DNA of 64,000 bases from Pseudomonas nitroreducens TX1 (GCF_000313755.1 NZ_AMZB01000100.1:1-64000), one strand, 5' to 3'. Numbered from the stretch's first letter, positions 37,344-51,579 are shown. The notes: generated by a model from the sequence alone, not told the origin. Program-made: numbers and translations.

Positions 37344-38689
37344 CAGGCGAGCTCCTCCACGGCCTTGGCGAACAGGCGTCCGCGTTCCTCGTAGTTCCTG
37401 AACATGTCCAGGCTCGCGCAGGCCGGCGACAGCAGCACGGCGTCTCCCGGCAGAGCCAGGTCGGCGGCGTGCTCGACGGCTTCGTCGAGAGTATTCACGC
37501 GGACCTTGGGCACCACGTTGCCAAGGGCGGCGCTCACCAACTCGGCGTCACGACCCAGCAACACCACGGCGCGGCAATGCTTCGCAACCGGATCACGCAG
37601 GTCATGGAAGTCGGCGCCCTTGCCGTCGCCACCGGCGATCAGCACCAGCTTGCCGTCGATGTCCGCTCCCAGGCCTTCGATAGCAGCCAGGGCGGCGCCG
37701 ACGTTGGTGGCCTTGGAGTCGTCGTAGTAGTTCACGCCGTTGCGCTCGCGCACCCACTGGCAGCGGTGAGCAAGACCGGCGAATTCACGCAGGGTCTGCA
37801 GCATCGGCTCGAACGGCAGACCGACGGCGTGCCCCAGCGCCAGCGCCGCCAGGGCATTGGACTGGTTGTGCGCGCCACGGATCTTCAGCTCGCGGGCGGG
37901 CATCAGCTTGTCGAACTGGAAGGCCAGCCACTTCTCGCCGTCCTCTTCGATGAGACCGAAGGCCTTGAAGTCCGGCTTGTTGATGCCGAAGGTCCAGCAC
38001 GGCACGTTGTCAGCGATCAGCGGACGGCTCAGGGCGTCGGCACGGTTCACCACGACCTGTTTGGCGCCACGGAAGATGCGGTGCTTGGCCAGGTGATAAT
38101 CGGCCATGCCGTCATAGCGGTCCATGTGGTCTTCGCTGACGTTCAGGCAGGTGGCGACCTCGGCGTTCAGGCGTTCGCAGGTTTCCAGCTGGAAGCTGGA
38201 AAGCTCTACCACGTACAGCTCGACGTCGTCGGCGAGCAGGTCCAGCGCCGGGGTACCGAGGTTGCCGCCAACGGCGACACGCTTGCCAGCGGCCTTGGCC
38301 ATATCGCCCACCAGGGTGGTGACGGTGCTCTTGGCGTTGGAGCCGGTAATGGCGACGATCGGCGCCTTCGCGTGACGCGCGAACAGGTCCACGTCGCCGG
38401 ACATGCGCACGCCACGGGCGGCCGCTTCCACCAGTGCGGGAACGCGCAGCGACAAGCCGGGGCTCACGTAGAGCTCCTGGGCGCGGCAGAGGAAATCGGC
38501 ATCGAGGTCGCCGCAGCGGACCTCGACCTGCGGGTACTGCTCGCGCAGGGTCGCCAGCTCCGGCGGATTCGCGCGCGTATCGGCCACGGCAAAGGGCACG
38601 CCCTGGCGCGCCAGGTAGCGCACCAGGGACATGCCGCTCTTGCCGAGGCCGACAACGATGCGGAATTGGTCGGAAGCGATCAGGCTCAT
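37343..38689 (-). CDS. murD: UDP-N-acetylmuramoyl-L-alanine--D-glutamate ligase
   Basis: The 448-residue Mur ligase adds D-Glu. It shows VVGLGKSGMSLVRYLARQG near residue 12, the P-loop IVAITGSNAKSTVTTLVG near residue 108, and GGDGKGADF. The length equals P. aeruginosa MurD. The gap to mraY is 13 bp. Confidence 0.98.
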   Translation of the reverse strand: MSLIASDQFRIVVGLGKSGMSLVRYLARQGVPFAVADTRANPPELATLREQYPQVEVRCGDLDADFLCRAQELYVSPGLSLRVPALVEAAARGVRMSGDVDLFARHAKAPIVAITGSNAKSTVTTLVGDMAKAAGKRVAVGGNLGTPALDLLADDVELYVVELSSFQLETCERLNAEVATCLNVSEDHMDRYDGMADYHLAKHRIFRGAKQVVVNRADALSRPLIADNVPCWTFGINKPDFKAFGLIEEDGEKWLAFQFDKLMPARELKIRGAHNQSNALAALALGHAVGLPFEPMLQTLREFAGLAHRCQWVRERNGVNYYDDSKATNVGAALAAIEGLGADIDGKLVLIAGGDGKGADFHDLRDPVAKHCRAVVLLGRDAELVSAALGNVVPKVRVNTLDEAVEHAADLALPGDAVLLSPACASLDMFRNYEERGRLFAKAVEELA

Positions 38690-38702
38690 GCTCGATCAGT
38701 CC

Positions 38703-39785
38703 TCAACGCAGTTTCAACGTAGCCAGGCCGATCAGCACGAGAATCACCGTGATGATCCAGAAGCGCACGATCACGCGCGGCTCCGGCCAGCCCTTGAGTT
38801 CGAAGTGGTGGTGGATCGGCGCCATGCGGAACACCCGCTTGCCGGTCAGCTTGAAGGAGGCGACCTGGATCACCACCGACAGGGTTTCCATGACGAACAC
38901 GCCGCCCATGATGAACAGCACGATCTCCTGGCGGACGATCACCGCGATGGTGCCCAGCGCGGCGCCCAGTGCCAGCGCACCGACGTCACCCATGAAGACC
39001 TGCGCCGGATAGGTGTTGAACCAGAGGAAGCCCAGGCCCGCGCCGACGATGGCACCGCAGAAGATGATCAACTCGCCCGCCCCCGGAACGCTCGGGATGA
39101 ACAGGTATTCGGCGAATTTGATGTTGCCCGACAGGTAGCAGAAGATCCCCAGCGCGCCACCGACCATCACGGTGGGCATGATGGCCAGGCCGTCGAGACC
39201 GTCGGTCAGGTTCACTGCGTTGCTCGAGCCGACGATCACGAAGTAGGTCAGCACCACGAAGAAGATGCCCAGGGGGATCTCCACGTTCTTCAGCATCGGC
39301 ACGATCAGGGTAGTCTCGACCGGCGTCTCGGCAGTCATATAAAGGAAGACCGCAGCGCCCAGGCCGAACACCGATTGCCAGAAGTACTTCCAGCGGCTCG
39401 GCAGGCCGCGGGAATTCTTCTCGATCACCTTGCGGTAGTCGTCCACCCAGCCGATGGCGCCGAACAGCAGGGTCACGGCGAGCACGACCCACACGTAGCG
39501 GTTCGACCAGTCGGACCACAGCAGGGTACTGATGGCGATGGCGGTGAGGATCAGCGCGCCGCCCATGGTCGGCGTGCCTTTCTTGGACAGGTGCGATTGC
39601 GGGCCGTCGTTGCGCACGGCCTGGCCGATCTGGCGGATCTGCAGGGTGCGGATCATCCACGGGCCCAGCCAGAGCGACAGGGCGAGCGCGGTCAATACGC
39701 TCAGGATGCCGCGCAGGGTCAGGTACTGGAAGACGCCGAAGCCCTTGTAGAACTGTTGCAGGTACTCGGCGAGCAGCAGCAGCAT
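38703..39785 (-). CDS. mraY: Phospho-N-acetylmuramoyl-pentapeptide transferase
   Basis: The 360-residue integral membrane enzyme makes lipid I from undecaprenyl phosphate. It has about ten helices and the motifs [14 protein letters not shown] (near residue 70), [13 protein letters not shown] (near 188, with catalytic Asp) and [10 protein letters not shown], plus the [14 protein letters not shown] loop near residue 325. Length is standard (360). It abuts murF without a gap. Confidence 0.98.
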   Translation of the reverse strand: MLLLLAEYLQQFYKGFGVFQYLTLRGILSVLTALALSLWLGPWMIRTLQIRQIGQAVRNDGPQSHLSKKGTPTMGGALILTAIAISTLLWSDWSNRYVWVVLAVTLLFGAIGWVDDYRKVIEKNSRGLPSRWKYFWQSVFGLGAAVFLYMTAETPVETTLIVPMLKNVEIPLGIFFVVLTYFVIVGSSNAVNLTDGLDGLAIMPTVMVGGALGIFCYLSGNIKFAEYLFIPSVPGAGELIIFCGAIVGAGLGFLWFNTYPAQVFMGDVGALALGAALGTIAVIVRQEIVLFIMGGVFVMETLSVVIQVASFKLTGKRVFRMAPIHHHFELKGWPEPRVIVRFWIITVILVLIGLATLKLR

Positions 39786-41150
39786 TTAGTGACTCTCCTC
39801 GGAGGAACCACAGAGCGCCGCGACGACTTTGTCCATCGCCGCGCTGCGGGAACCCTTGATCAGAATGGTGGTTGTCGAAGCTTCGTCGGCCAGGGCACTG
39901 ATCAGGCTGGCCTGATCGGCGAAGTGCCGGCCCGCGGAACCGAACGCCTGCACGGCGTGGCTCATCAACGGTCCGACGGCATAGAGCGCGGTGACTTTGC
40001 CAATGGCATAGGTTCCCACTTCGCGGTGGGAAGACTCCGCCCAGGCACCCAGCTCGCCCATGTCCCCGAGGACCAGGACGGTCCGGCCGGAAAAGCCGGC
40101 GAGTATATCAATCGCCGCGCAGATTGAAGCCGGATTGGCGTTGTAGCTGTCGTCGATCACCCGCATGCCATTCGTCGCCAACTGAGCTACGGCGCGTCCC
40201 TTGACCGGCTGCAGGTTCTGCAGGCCGGAAACGATCCCGACCAGCGGCACGCCCAGGGCGTGTGCGGCGGCGGCGGCGGCCAGCGCATTCGCGACGTTGT
40301 GCTCGCCCAGAAGATTCAGCTGAACGGCTGCCTCGCCAGCCGGCCCCTGCAGGGTGAAACACGGGCAACCGCGGGCATCGCGCTTCACATCACCGGCGCG
40401 GAAATCGGCGCGCGCATCGTGCAGGCCGAAGCTGGAAACACGGCGACCGGAAGCGCGGGCCTGCCAGATATCGAAGGCCTTGTCGTCGCGGTTGAGGATG
40501 GCCACGCCGTCGGCGGCCAGCCCCTCGAGAATCTCGCCCTTGGCCAGGACAATCTTGTCCTGCCCGCCGAACTCGCCGACATGGGCGGTACCGGCGTTGG
40601 TGATGATGGCGACCTGTGGGCGGGTCAGCGCGACGGTGTAGGCGATCTCGCCCACACGGTTGGCGCCCAGTTCGATGACTGCGCTTTTGTGCTCCGGGGC
40701 CAGCTGCAGCAGGGTCAGCGGCGCACCCAGATCGTTGTTCAGGTTGCCGCGGGTCGCCAGGACTTCGCCCTGGGTCCGCAGGATGCTGGCGAGCATCTCC
40801 TTCACGGTGGTCTTGCCGCTGGAGCCGGTCACTGCGGCAACGCGGCCGGTGAAGGCGGCACGGTTCAACGCTCCGAGCTGGCCCAGCGCGATGCGGGTAT
40901 CTTTCACCACCAGCTGCGGCAGCGGCGCGCCAGCGACTTCACGTTCCACCAGAGCCGCGACCGCGCCCTTGGCAGCGGCGTCGGTCAGGTAGTCGTGGCC
41001 GTCGAAACGCGGGCCGGTCAGGGCAATGAACAGCTGGCCGGGCGCGATGGCACGGCTGTCGGTGCTCACGGCGTCGAAACTGACGTCCTCGCCGACCACA
41101 CGGCCTTGCAGCGCAGCAGCGACTTCGTTGAGCGAAAGGGGCTTAAGCAC
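39786..41150 (-). CDS. murF: UDP-MurNAc-tripeptide--D-alanyl-D-alanine ligase
   Basis: The 454-residue Mur ligase completes the pentapeptide by adding D-Ala-D-Ala. It shows FDAVSTDSRAIAPGQLFIAL near residue 25, the P-loop AVTGSSGKTTVKEMLASIL near residue 105, and DDSYNANPASICAAI. It overlaps murE by eight bases. Confidence 0.97.
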   Translation of the reverse strand: MLKPLSLNEVAAALQGRVVGEDVSFDAVSTDSRAIAPGQLFIALTGPRFDGHDYLTDAAAKGAVAALVEREVAGAPLPQLVVKDTRIALGQLGALNRAAFTGRVAAVTGSSGKTTVKEMLASILRTQGEVLATRGNLNNDLGAPLTLLQLAPEHKSAVIELGANRVGEIAYTVALTRPQVAIITNAGTAHVGEFGGQDKIVLAKGEILEGLAADGVAILNRDDKAFDIWQARASGRRVSSFGLHDARADFRAGDVKRDARGCPCFTLQGPAGEAAVQLNLLGEHNVANALAAAAAAHALGVPLVGIVSGLQNLQPVKGRAVAQLATNGMRVIDDSYNANPASICAAIDILAGFSGRTVLVLGDMGELGAWAESSHREVGTYAIGKVTALYAVGPLMSHAVQAFGSAGRHFADQASLISALADEASTTTILIKGSRSAAMDKVVAALCGSSEESH

Positions 41151-42605
41151 GCTTCACCTCCCAGGCAGCCAGCGCCTTGGCGGCTTGTTCCAGATCGGAG
41201 AAGGGATGGCGAACACCATCGATCTCCTGGTAATCCTCATGCCCCTTGCCGGCCAGCAGCACGACGTCGTCCCTACCGGCAGAGGCGATCAGTCGGGCGA
41301 TGGCCTCACCGCGACCGGGAACGAACTCGACCGCGTCAGGCCTGGCGAAACCGGCCCGGATGTCGGCGATGATCGCCTCGCTCTTCTCGGTGCGCGGGTT
41401 GTCGTCGGTGACCAGCACGCGGTCGGCATGCTGTTCGGCGATCTGCGCCATGATCGGGCGCTTGCCGCTGTCACGGTCGCCGCCGCAGCCGAACAGGCAC
41501 AGCAGTTGGCCATGCACGTGAGGACGCAAGGCGAGCAGCACTTTTTCCAGCGCGTCCGGGGTGTGGGCGTAATCCACGACCACCAGCGGCTTCTCACCGC
41601 CGCCCAGGCGCTGCATGCGGCCGATCGGACCTTCCAGTTGCGGCAGCACCTTGAGTACGTCGCCCAGCGGGTAGTCCAGGCCGAGCAGCGCGCCAACCAC
41701 GGCGAGCAGGTTGCTCAGGTTGAATTTGCCCAGCAGCGAGCTGCGCAACAGGCCTTCACCCTGTGGGGTAACGATCTGCGCTTGTACGCCGGCGTCGCTG
41801 AAGGTGGCTTCGCGGCAATAGATGTACGCCGACGGGTCGAGCAGGCTGTAACCCATCAGGCGGGATTCGTGGGGCTCGTCGGCCAGCTGGCGACCGAAAT
41901 CGTCGTCCAGGTTGATCACCCGGCAACGCAGCCCCTGCCAGGCGAACAGCTTGGCTTTGGCCGCGCCGTAGGCTTGCATCGAGCCGTGATAGTCCAGGTG
42001 GTCACGGGACAGGTTGGTGAATACCGCCACGTCGAAGCCCAGCGCCGCGACGCGGCCCTGCTCGAGGCCGTGGGAAGACACTTCCATCGCCACGGCCTTG
42101 GCACCGGCCTGCTTCAGGCGTGCGAGGGTCGCCTGCACGGCGAGCGGGTCAGGCGTGGTGTGGCGACCGCTTTCCAGCGCACCATAGAAACCGGTGCCGA
42201 GGGTGCCGACGATGCCGCAGCGCTCGCCGAGCAGGTCAAGGGCCTGGGCGACCAATTGGCTGACGCTGGTCTTGCCATTGGTGCCGGTCACGCCGACCAG
42301 CTCGACGCCTCGGCTTGGCTCGCCATAGAAGCGTCCGGCGATAGCGGACAGCTGCTTGGCGAGGCCCTTGATGGCGATCATCGGCACATCGCTGGGCGGC
42401 AGGTCGACAGCGCCTTCCGCTTCATAAGCGACGGCGGCGGCGCCCTGGGCGAGCGCGGCAGCGATGTGCGCGCGGCCATCCTGGCGACCTCCCGGCACGG
42501 CGAGGAACAGGTCGCCGGGCTTGACGGTGCGACTGTCCAGGGTGAGTTCACGGATCAGTTCGCCGCTTTCGGCCTGTGGCAGCAGTTGATTCAGGCTCAT
42601 CGGCA

Positions 42606-42606
<1 letters not shown>
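41143..42606 (-). CDS. murE: UDP-MurNAc-L-Ala-D-Glu--meso-diaminopimelate ligase
   Basis: The 487-residue Mur ligase adds meso-diaminopimelate, as shown by the DNPR motif (VTDDNPRTE) that selects this amino acid. Other motifs are LTLDSRTVKPGDLF, GVTGTNGKTSVSQL and VDYAHTPDALEK. The ATG (MPMSLNQLL) shares one base with the ftsI stop (TGATG); a second in-frame ATG lies two codons in. Confidence 0.97.
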
Positions 42607-44643
<2,037 letters not shown>

Positions 44644-44647
<4 letters not shown>

Positions 44648-45585
44648 CTGAGCTTCTCCGCGATGCGCATGACCGCGCTGCGCGAGCGCGGGTTGGCCTT
44701 GAGCTCGGCTTCGGAGGCGTAGACCGGCTTGCCGATCAGCTTCATACGCGGCTCGAAGGGTTTGACCTGGATCGGCAGATTGCGCGGCAGGTTGTCCGCC
44801 TCGCCCTTGACTTGCTTGCGCATGAATTGTTTGACGATGCGGTCTTCCAGCGAGTGGAAGCTGATCACCACGAGACGGCCGCCCACGGCCAGACCTTCCA
44901 GCGCGGCCTCAAGGCCACGCTCCAGATCACCCAGCTCGTTGTTGATGAAGATGCGCAGCCCCTGGAAAGCCCGGGTAGCCGGGTTCTTGCCCTTCTCCCA
45001 GGCCGGGTTGGCCTCGGTGATCACGGCGGCCAGATCGGCGGTACGTTCGAAGGGCGCTTCCGCCCGGCGCTGCACGATGGCGCGGGCCATGCGCTTTGCA
45101 AAACGCTCCTCGCCGTAATCCTTGAACACACGGGCGATCTCGTCTTCCGCAGCGGTGGCGATCCATTGCGCGGCGCTGACGCCTTGGTCCGGGTTCATGC
45201 GCATGTCCAACGGACCGTCATTGAGGAAGCTGAAGCCTCGCTCGGGATCATCCAACTGCGGCGAGGACACGCCCAGGTCCAGCAGAACGCCGTTCACGCT
45301 GCCTTGCAGACCGCGCACGGAGAACTCCTCACCCATCTCGGCGAAGGACCTTTGCACAATGACGAAGCGGCCGTCTTCGGCCGCCAGTGTTTTTCCCGTC
45401 GCAATCGCCTGGGGATCCTTGTCGAACCCGAGCAGCTGACCGCCCGGGCCGAGCCTGCCGAGCAAGGCCCGGCTGTGCCCTCCCCTTCCGAAGGTTCCGT
45501 CCACATAGCGGCCGCCCTCCAGGGGGGCCAGCGCTTCGACGGCCTCCTCGAGCAGAACGGTGATGTGTTGGAAGGTACTGGTCAC
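44644..45585 (-). CDS. rsmH: 16S rRNA (cytosine-1402-N4)-methyltransferase
   Basis: The 313-residue SAM enzyme methylates C1402 in the ribosomal P site. It has [13 protein letters not shown], the motif [35 protein letters not shown] and [14 protein letters not shown] use GTG 45585 ([12 protein letters not shown]), which gives the same length as P. aeruginosa MraW (313). A second GTG at 45597 overlaps the mraZ stop as GTGA and is the alternative. No strong ribosome site precedes either. Confidence 0.95.
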
Positions 45586-45593
45586 AGGCAGGC

Positions 45594-46049
45594 TCACAGA
45601 ATAAGGTCGCGCAATTCGTCCGGCAGACCGCCGGGTTCTTTGATGGCTGCGAGGTCGGCCTCGGCAAGCGCATTCCACTTGTCTTCGTCCCACAACTGGA
45701 ACTTGTTCAGCTGGCCGACCAGCATCGCTTTCTTGTCCAGGCCGGCGTACTCGCGCAGGCGCGGCGGAACGAGAAAACGCCCGGCGCTATCGAGCTCCAG
45801 GTCAACGGCATTACCAATCAGCAAACGCTGCAGGCGCCGCGTTTCCTCGCGCAGCGAGGGCAATTCGCGCAGCTTGGCTTCGATGAGTTCCCATTCAGGG
45901 AGGGGGTAAACGGTGAGGCAGGTGTCGACGGCATCGATGGTGACGATGAGCTGGCCATTGCAACGCGAAACGAGCTCGTCACGATACCGACTCGGCATCG
46001 CGAGGCGCCCTTTGGCGTCAAGACTTACGGCGTTAGCTCCGCGAAACAC
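45594..46049 (-). CDS. mraZ: Transcriptional regulator MraZ
   Basis: The 151-residue protein has two AbrB-like MraZ domains ([21 protein letters not shown] near residue 3 and [18 protein letters not shown] near residue 80). MraZ forms a ring and binds TGGGN direct repeats in its own promoter, repressing the dcw operon. Three such boxes lie 42-68 bp upstream of the start, so autoregulation is probable. Confidence 0.96.
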   Translation of the reverse strand: MFRGANAVSLDAKGRLAMPSRYRDELVSRCNGQLIVTIDAVDTCLTVYPLPEWELIEAKLRELPSLREETRRLQRLLIGNAVDLELDSAGRFLVPPRLREYAGLDKKAMLVGQLNKFQLWDEDKWNALAEADLAAIKEPGGLPDELRDLIL

Positions 46050-46090
46050 GTCAGCGCTTCCCCTGTGGTTGGCTATCCATGCCTGTTGAT

Positions 46091-46117
46091 CCCACTTTTA
46101 CCCACTTCGTACCACTT
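46091..46117 (-). promoter_or_regulatory. MraZ operator: three direct repeats
   Basis: On the minus strand AAGTGGT, AAGTGGG and AAGTGGG occur at exact 10-bp intervals (46111-46117, 46101-46107, 46091-46097). This fits the known MraZ boxes (TGGGN with five-base spacers). They start at about +1 of the promoter just upstream. Confidence 0.85.
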
Positions 46118-46123
46118 CCGCAC

Positions 46124-46153
46124 ACTATAGAAATCCGCGCTCCCCACCGTCAA
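46124..46153 (-). promoter_or_regulatory. Sigma-70 type promoter of the dcw cluster
   Basis: The minus strand has TTGACG (46148-46153), an 18-bp spacer and TATAGT (46124-46129). Transcription would begin near 46117, immediately at the MraZ boxes. Confidence 0.8.
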
Positions 46154-46244
46154 GGTAAGCCAGAGGGGAAAAATCCTTACAGGACCGAGATTTAGCGTGC
46201 TTTTGCGAGGTGGAGGGAGGGAATTTGACGCGCCAGAAAAGAGA

Positions 46245-46275
46245 AAAGCCCAGTGTTTTCAAAACACTGGGCTTT
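46245..46275 (-). terminator. Terminator of the rnpB transcript
   Basis: AAAGCCCAGTGTTTT and AAAACACTGGGCTTT form a 15-bp perfect stem with a one-base loop, about 90 bp past the mature 3' end of RNase P RNA and before the mraZ promoter. The minus-strand tail is TTTTCTCTTTTC. It separates rnpB from dcw transcription. Confidence 0.8.
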
Positions 46276-46302
46276 CATACTTAAAGTGATTTCTTAAGTT
46301 CG

Positions 46303-46348
46303 CCACTTCTTCCGGTCAGCGACAAATGGTCATGTGGGAAGAAGTGGA
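46303..46348. other. Inverted repeat in the rnpB 3' trailer
   Basis: CCACTTCTTCC (46303-46313) and GGAAGAAGTGG (46338-46348) are perfect complements across 24 bases. The arms carry AAGTGG, the same core as the MraZ boxes, and another AAGTGG follows at 46353-46358. It could be a processing hairpin or a protein site. Confidence 0.5.
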
Positions 46349-46360
46349 GGAAAAGTGGTG

Positions 46361-46713
46361 AGAGTCGATCTGTAAGCCGGGTTCTGTCGAGGACAGCCAT
46401 TCCTCTGGGACATACATCACTGCATGCCTCAAGCGATCTACCCGAACCCAACGCGGGCCGCGCCAATGGGTTCCTATTTGATCTTGCTCCGAGTGGGGTT
46501 TACCTAGCCACGAACTGTTGCCAGCCGTGCGGTGCGCTCTTACCGCACCTTTTCACCCTTACCGGCGCTTGCGCGCTTAGGCGGTTATTTTCTGTGGCAC
46601 TTTCCGTAGACTCGCGCCTCCCAGGCGTTACCTGGCACTCTGCCCTGTGGAGCCCGGACTTTCCTCCATCCCGTGGTGGAACACCACGAAACAGCGACTG
46701 TCCAATCGACTCT
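46361..46713 (-). ncRNA. rnpB: RNase P RNA (class A)
   Basis: The minus strand begins AGAGTCGATTGGACAGTCGC near 46713 and ends with the CCCGGCTTACAGATCGACTCT region near 46361, where the ends pair as P1. Universal segments are present: GGAGGAAAGTCCGGGCTCC (P4 5' side and CR-I), the AGGGTGAAAAGGTGCGGTAAGAG part of CR-II/III and the AGAACCCGGCTTA (P4 3' side). About 353 nt, the usual size for Pseudomonas. It makes the 5' end of mature tRNAs. The 3' end may be one or a few bases different. Confidence 0.96.
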
Positions 46714-46722
46714 CAGCTCGCA

Positions 46723-46751
46723 AGGTTAGCGGCTGACGACGCCCAGGACAA
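46723..46751 (-). promoter_or_regulatory. Promoter of rnpB
   Basis: TTGTCC (46746-46751), a 17-bp spacer and TAACCT (46723-46728) lie on the minus strand. The mature RNA starts ten bases after the -10 box, and the GC-rich discriminator GCGAGC is typical of stable RNA promoters. Confidence 0.7.
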
Positions 46752-46753
46752 GC

Positions 46754-47602
46754 TCAAGTCTTGCCCTGGCGCTCCAGCGCGATCTGATAGAGCTGGTTCT
46801 TGCGGGCCCCGGTGATCTCCGCGGCGAGCGCTGCGGCGCGCTTGACCGGCAGCTCCGCCAGCAGCAGATCGAGCACCCGCAGCGTTTGCGCATCCACCGC
46901 CTCATCACCCTCGGGCGCCGGCTTGCCCGCCACCAACAGCACGCACTCGCCGCGCTGCTGGTTGCTATCGGCCGCCACGAATTCGCGCAACGCTCCCAGC
47001 GGCAACCCCTTGAGGGTTTCGAACGTCTTGGTCAATTCACGCGCCAGCAAAGCGGGCCGTTCGTCGCCGAAGATCGCCGCCATGTCCTCGATGCATTCCA
47101 GCACGCGGTGCGGCGCCTCATAGAAGATCAGCGTGCGCGGCTCATCCAGCAACGCCTCAAGGCGACCGCGCCGCCCAGCCGCCTTGGCCGGGAGGAAGCC
47201 CTCGAAAACGAAGCGATCCGACGGCAGCCCCGCCGCAGACAGCGCCGCGATCAGCGCACAGGCCCCCGGCACGGGCACCACCGGGACACCCGCCGCGCGC
47301 GCCTGGCGCACGAGATGGTAACCGGGGTCGGAAATCAGTGGCGTCCCCGCATCGGAGATCAGCGCAACGTCTTCGCCAGCCAGAAGCTTGATCAGAAAAC
47401 GCCCACCCTGCTCTCGCTCATTGTGCTCATGGCACGCCGCCAGCGGCGTCTGGATGCCGAAATGCTGCAGCAGACGCACCGAGTGCCGAGTGTCTTCGGC
47501 GGCGATAAGCGACACATCGGCCAGCACCTTGAGCGCCCGAGCACTGATGTCGTCCAGGTTTCCGATGGGAGTAGCCACTACATACAGAGTGCCAAGGGTC
47601 AC
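46754..47602 (-). CDS. rsmI: 16S rRNA (cytidine-1402-2'-O)-methyltransferase
   Basis: The 282-residue tetrapyrrole-methylase fold enzyme modifies the ribose of C1402, the same base that RsmH methylates. It has [26 protein letters not shown]-like [31 protein letters not shown] and [17 protein letters not shown]. The GTG start at 47602 is favoured because GAGG lies eight bases upstream and the length equals that of the P. aeruginosa protein. The upstream frame to 47716 overlaps the divergent lpoA promoter and is rejected. Confidence 0.95.
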   Translation of the reverse strand: MTLGTLYVVATPIGNLDDISARALKVLADVSLIAAEDTRHSVRLLQHFGIQTPLAACHEHNEREQGGRFLIKLLAGEDVALISDAGTPLISDPGYHLVRQARAAGVPVVPVPGACALIAALSAAGLPSDRFVFEGFLPAKAAGRRGRLEALLDEPRTLIFYEAPHRVLECIEDMAAIFGDERPALLARELTKTFETLKGLPLGALREFVAADSNQQRGECVLLVAGKPAPEGDEAVDAQTLRVLDLLLAELPVKRAAALAAEITGARKNQLYQIALERQGKT

Positions 47603-47728
47603 GCGCCAACCTCGCCGGAAGTATCTGAAAAAGCCGCATTGTATCCCGATTCCGCCACCCGCCATCGCTTCACCCTCGTCGCTTGGGTACAATCGGCAGC
47701 TCTTTGAATGCGTCACGAGAAGCCCGAT

Positions 47729-49539
47729 ATGATCGCTCGCCTGCGCCCGCTACCCGCTCTGTTCCTGGCCGGCATGCTCGCCGCCTGTGCGTCCTCCCCG
47801 TCGTCCAATCTCGGCGAACTGCCGCGCACGCCGGACGCCAGCATCGAACAGTTGCTGCAGCAGGCCTCCACCGCCAAGCCGGATGAAGCAGCCGTCCTGC
47901 GCCTCTCCGCCGCCGATCTGGCCTACAAGCAGAAAGATATCGGGCGCTCCACGCAGATCCTCGATCAAATCCCGATGGACAGCCTGAAGCCCGCCCAGCA
48001 GGTCTTCGCCAGCACCCTCCGCGCCCAGTTGGAACTGGCTCGCAACAAGGCGAAGGCGGCCCTGAAGGCGTTCGACAACCCCAGTTTCCAGCGCCTGGGC
48101 GAAATGCCAGTGGACCTCCAGGCTCGCGCCGGCATGGTCAAGTCGCTGGCCCTGGCTGCCGACGGCCAGGCCCTGAGCGCGGCCCGCGAGCGGGTGTTCA
48201 TCGACCCACTGCTCAATGCCGAGGCCAGCAAGGCCAACCACGAGGAAATCTGGAAACTGGTTTCCAGCCTGCCCCTGGATCAGATGCAGGCCAGCAGCAA
48301 TGAAGGCGACTTGAACGGCTGGCTGGAACTGGCGCGCATCACCAAGTCCTCCTCGAGCCTGAAGGAACAGCAGTCGAATATCGACAACTGGGTCGCGCAG
48401 AACCCGGATCACCCGGCCGCCAAGCAACTGCCGGATGCCCTGACCAAACTGAAATCCCTGGCCGCCCAGCCACTGAACAAGATCGGCTTGCTGCTGCCGC
48501 AACAAGGCCAGCTCGCCTCCGTCGCCCGCGCCCTGCAGGACGGCTTCCTGGCCGCCCACTACCAAGCACAGCAGAGCGGCCAGGCGCAGCCAGCGATCAA
48601 GCTCTACGACAGCACCCAGTTGCGCTCGCTGGATGAGTTCTATCGCCAGGCCCAGGCCGACGGCGTGCAACTGGTCGTAGGCCCGCTGGAGAAGAACCTG
48701 GTCAAGCAGATGAGCAGCCAGCCACAACTGCCGATCACCACCCTGGCCCTGAACTACGCCGACGGCAACCAGGAAGCTCCGGCCCAGCTGTTCCAGTTCG
48801 GCCTGTCTGCCGAGGATGAAGCACGCGAAGTCGCCAACCGCGCCTGGAGCGATGGCATGCGCCGCGCCGTGGCACTGGTGCCGCGCGGCGAGTGGGGCGA
48901 CCGCGTACTCGCCTCCTTTACCCGCAACTGGCAAGCCGCCGGCGGCACCCTGATCGCCGCCGAACATGTCGACCAGCCGGTAGAACTGGCCCGCCAGATC
49001 GCCGACCTGCTGCAACTGCGCCAGAGCGAAGGCCGCGCCAAGCGCCTGCAGGGCGTGCTCGACAGCAGTGTCGACACCCAGCCCTCGCGTCGCCAGGACA
49101 TCGACTTCATCTTCCTCGCCGCCACCCCGCAGCAGGCCCGCCAGATCAAGCCGACCCTGGCCTTCCAGTACGCCGGCGACCTGCCGGTCTACGCCACTTC
49201 CAACCTGTACACCGGCGTGAACAACCCGGCGCAGGACCAGGACCTGAACGGTATTCGCTTCTGCGAAACCCCGTGGCTACTGAACCCGAACAATGCCTTG
49301 CGCCAGCAGGTCAGCGCCCAATGGCCGGCCGCCAACGGCAGCCTTGGCCGCCTGTACGCCATGGGCGCCGACGCCTACCAACTGGCCCCGCGCCTGCCGG
49401 AACTCAAGGCCGTGCCGAGCATGCAGGTGGACGGCCTGACCGGCACCCTGAGCGTCAGCGCCGGCCAACGCGTAGAACGCCGCCTGCCCTGGGCCGAGTT
49501 CAAGAATGGCCAGGTCCAACCGCTGGAGAACAGCGGTAT

Positions 49540-49543
<4 letters not shown>
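47729..49543 (+). CDS. lpoA: Penicillin-binding protein activator LpoA
   Basis: The 604-residue outer-membrane lipoprotein activates the class A PBP1a. A lipobox (MLAACASS, Cys about residue 21) is followed by a TPR-like N-terminal half and a C-terminal half with a periplasmic binding protein fold ([43 protein letters not shown]). In P. aeruginosa LpoA stimulates PBP1a (known). The start at 47729 ([13 protein letters not shown]) gives a standard signal peptide; ATG 47708 is also in frame. It is divergent from rsmI, as in E. coli. Confidence 0.93.
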
Positions 49544-51114
<1,571 letters not shown>

Positions 51115-51133
51115 CCACTCAACGGCGAGCATG

Positions 51134-51162
51134 AAAAAGGCGGCCCTCGGGCCGCCTTTTTT
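51134..51162. terminator. Terminator between dolP and sspB
   Basis: AAAAAGGCGGCCC and GGGCCGCCTTTTT form a 13-bp stem with a two-base loop. It lies between convergent genes and can work in both directions. Confidence 0.9.
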
Positions 51163-51163
51163 A

Positions 51164-51571
51164 TTACTTCACCACCTTGAGGCTCGGTCGGCCACTGGGG
51201 CGCGGCGGCTCGTCGGAGGGGCCGTCATCCGGCAGATCCTCGTCATCGGTGGGTACCGGCGGCTCCAGATCGAAGACCATGCCCTGACCGTTCTCCCGCG
51301 CGTAAATGGCCATGACGGCCTGTGACGGAATGTACAGGCCCTGTGCAACGCCACCGAAACGGCCCTCGAAACTGACCGCCTCGTTGTCCATTTGCAGATG
51401 GCGCACCGCCGTCGGCGAGACGTTGAGCACGATCTGGCCATCGCTGGCATAACCCGGCGGCACCCGCACGCCCGGGTACTCGGAGTTCACCAGGATATGC
51501 GGCGTGCAGCCGTTGTCGACGATCCACTCATAGAGGGCTCGCACGAGGTAGGGACGACTGGAGTTCATCAT
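51164..51571 (-). CDS. sspB: ClpXP protease specificity factor SspB
   Basis: The 135-residue adaptor delivers ssrA-tagged proteins to ClpXP. It has the substrate-binding domain (RPYLVRALYEWIVDNGCTPH, GRFGGVAQGLYIPSQAVMAIYA) and a flexible acidic linker ending in the ClpX-binding tail GRPSLKVVK. Gene order sspA-sspB is standard; the gap is eight bases. Confidence 0.95.
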   Translation of the reverse strand: MMNSSRPYLVRALYEWIVDNGCTPHILVNSEYPGVRVPPGYASDGQIVLNVSPTAVRHLQMDNEAVSFEGRFGGVAQGLYIPSQAVMAIYARENGQGMVFDLEPPVPTDDEDLPDDGPSDEPPRPSGRPSLKVVK

Positions 51572-51579
51572 CAGGCTCC

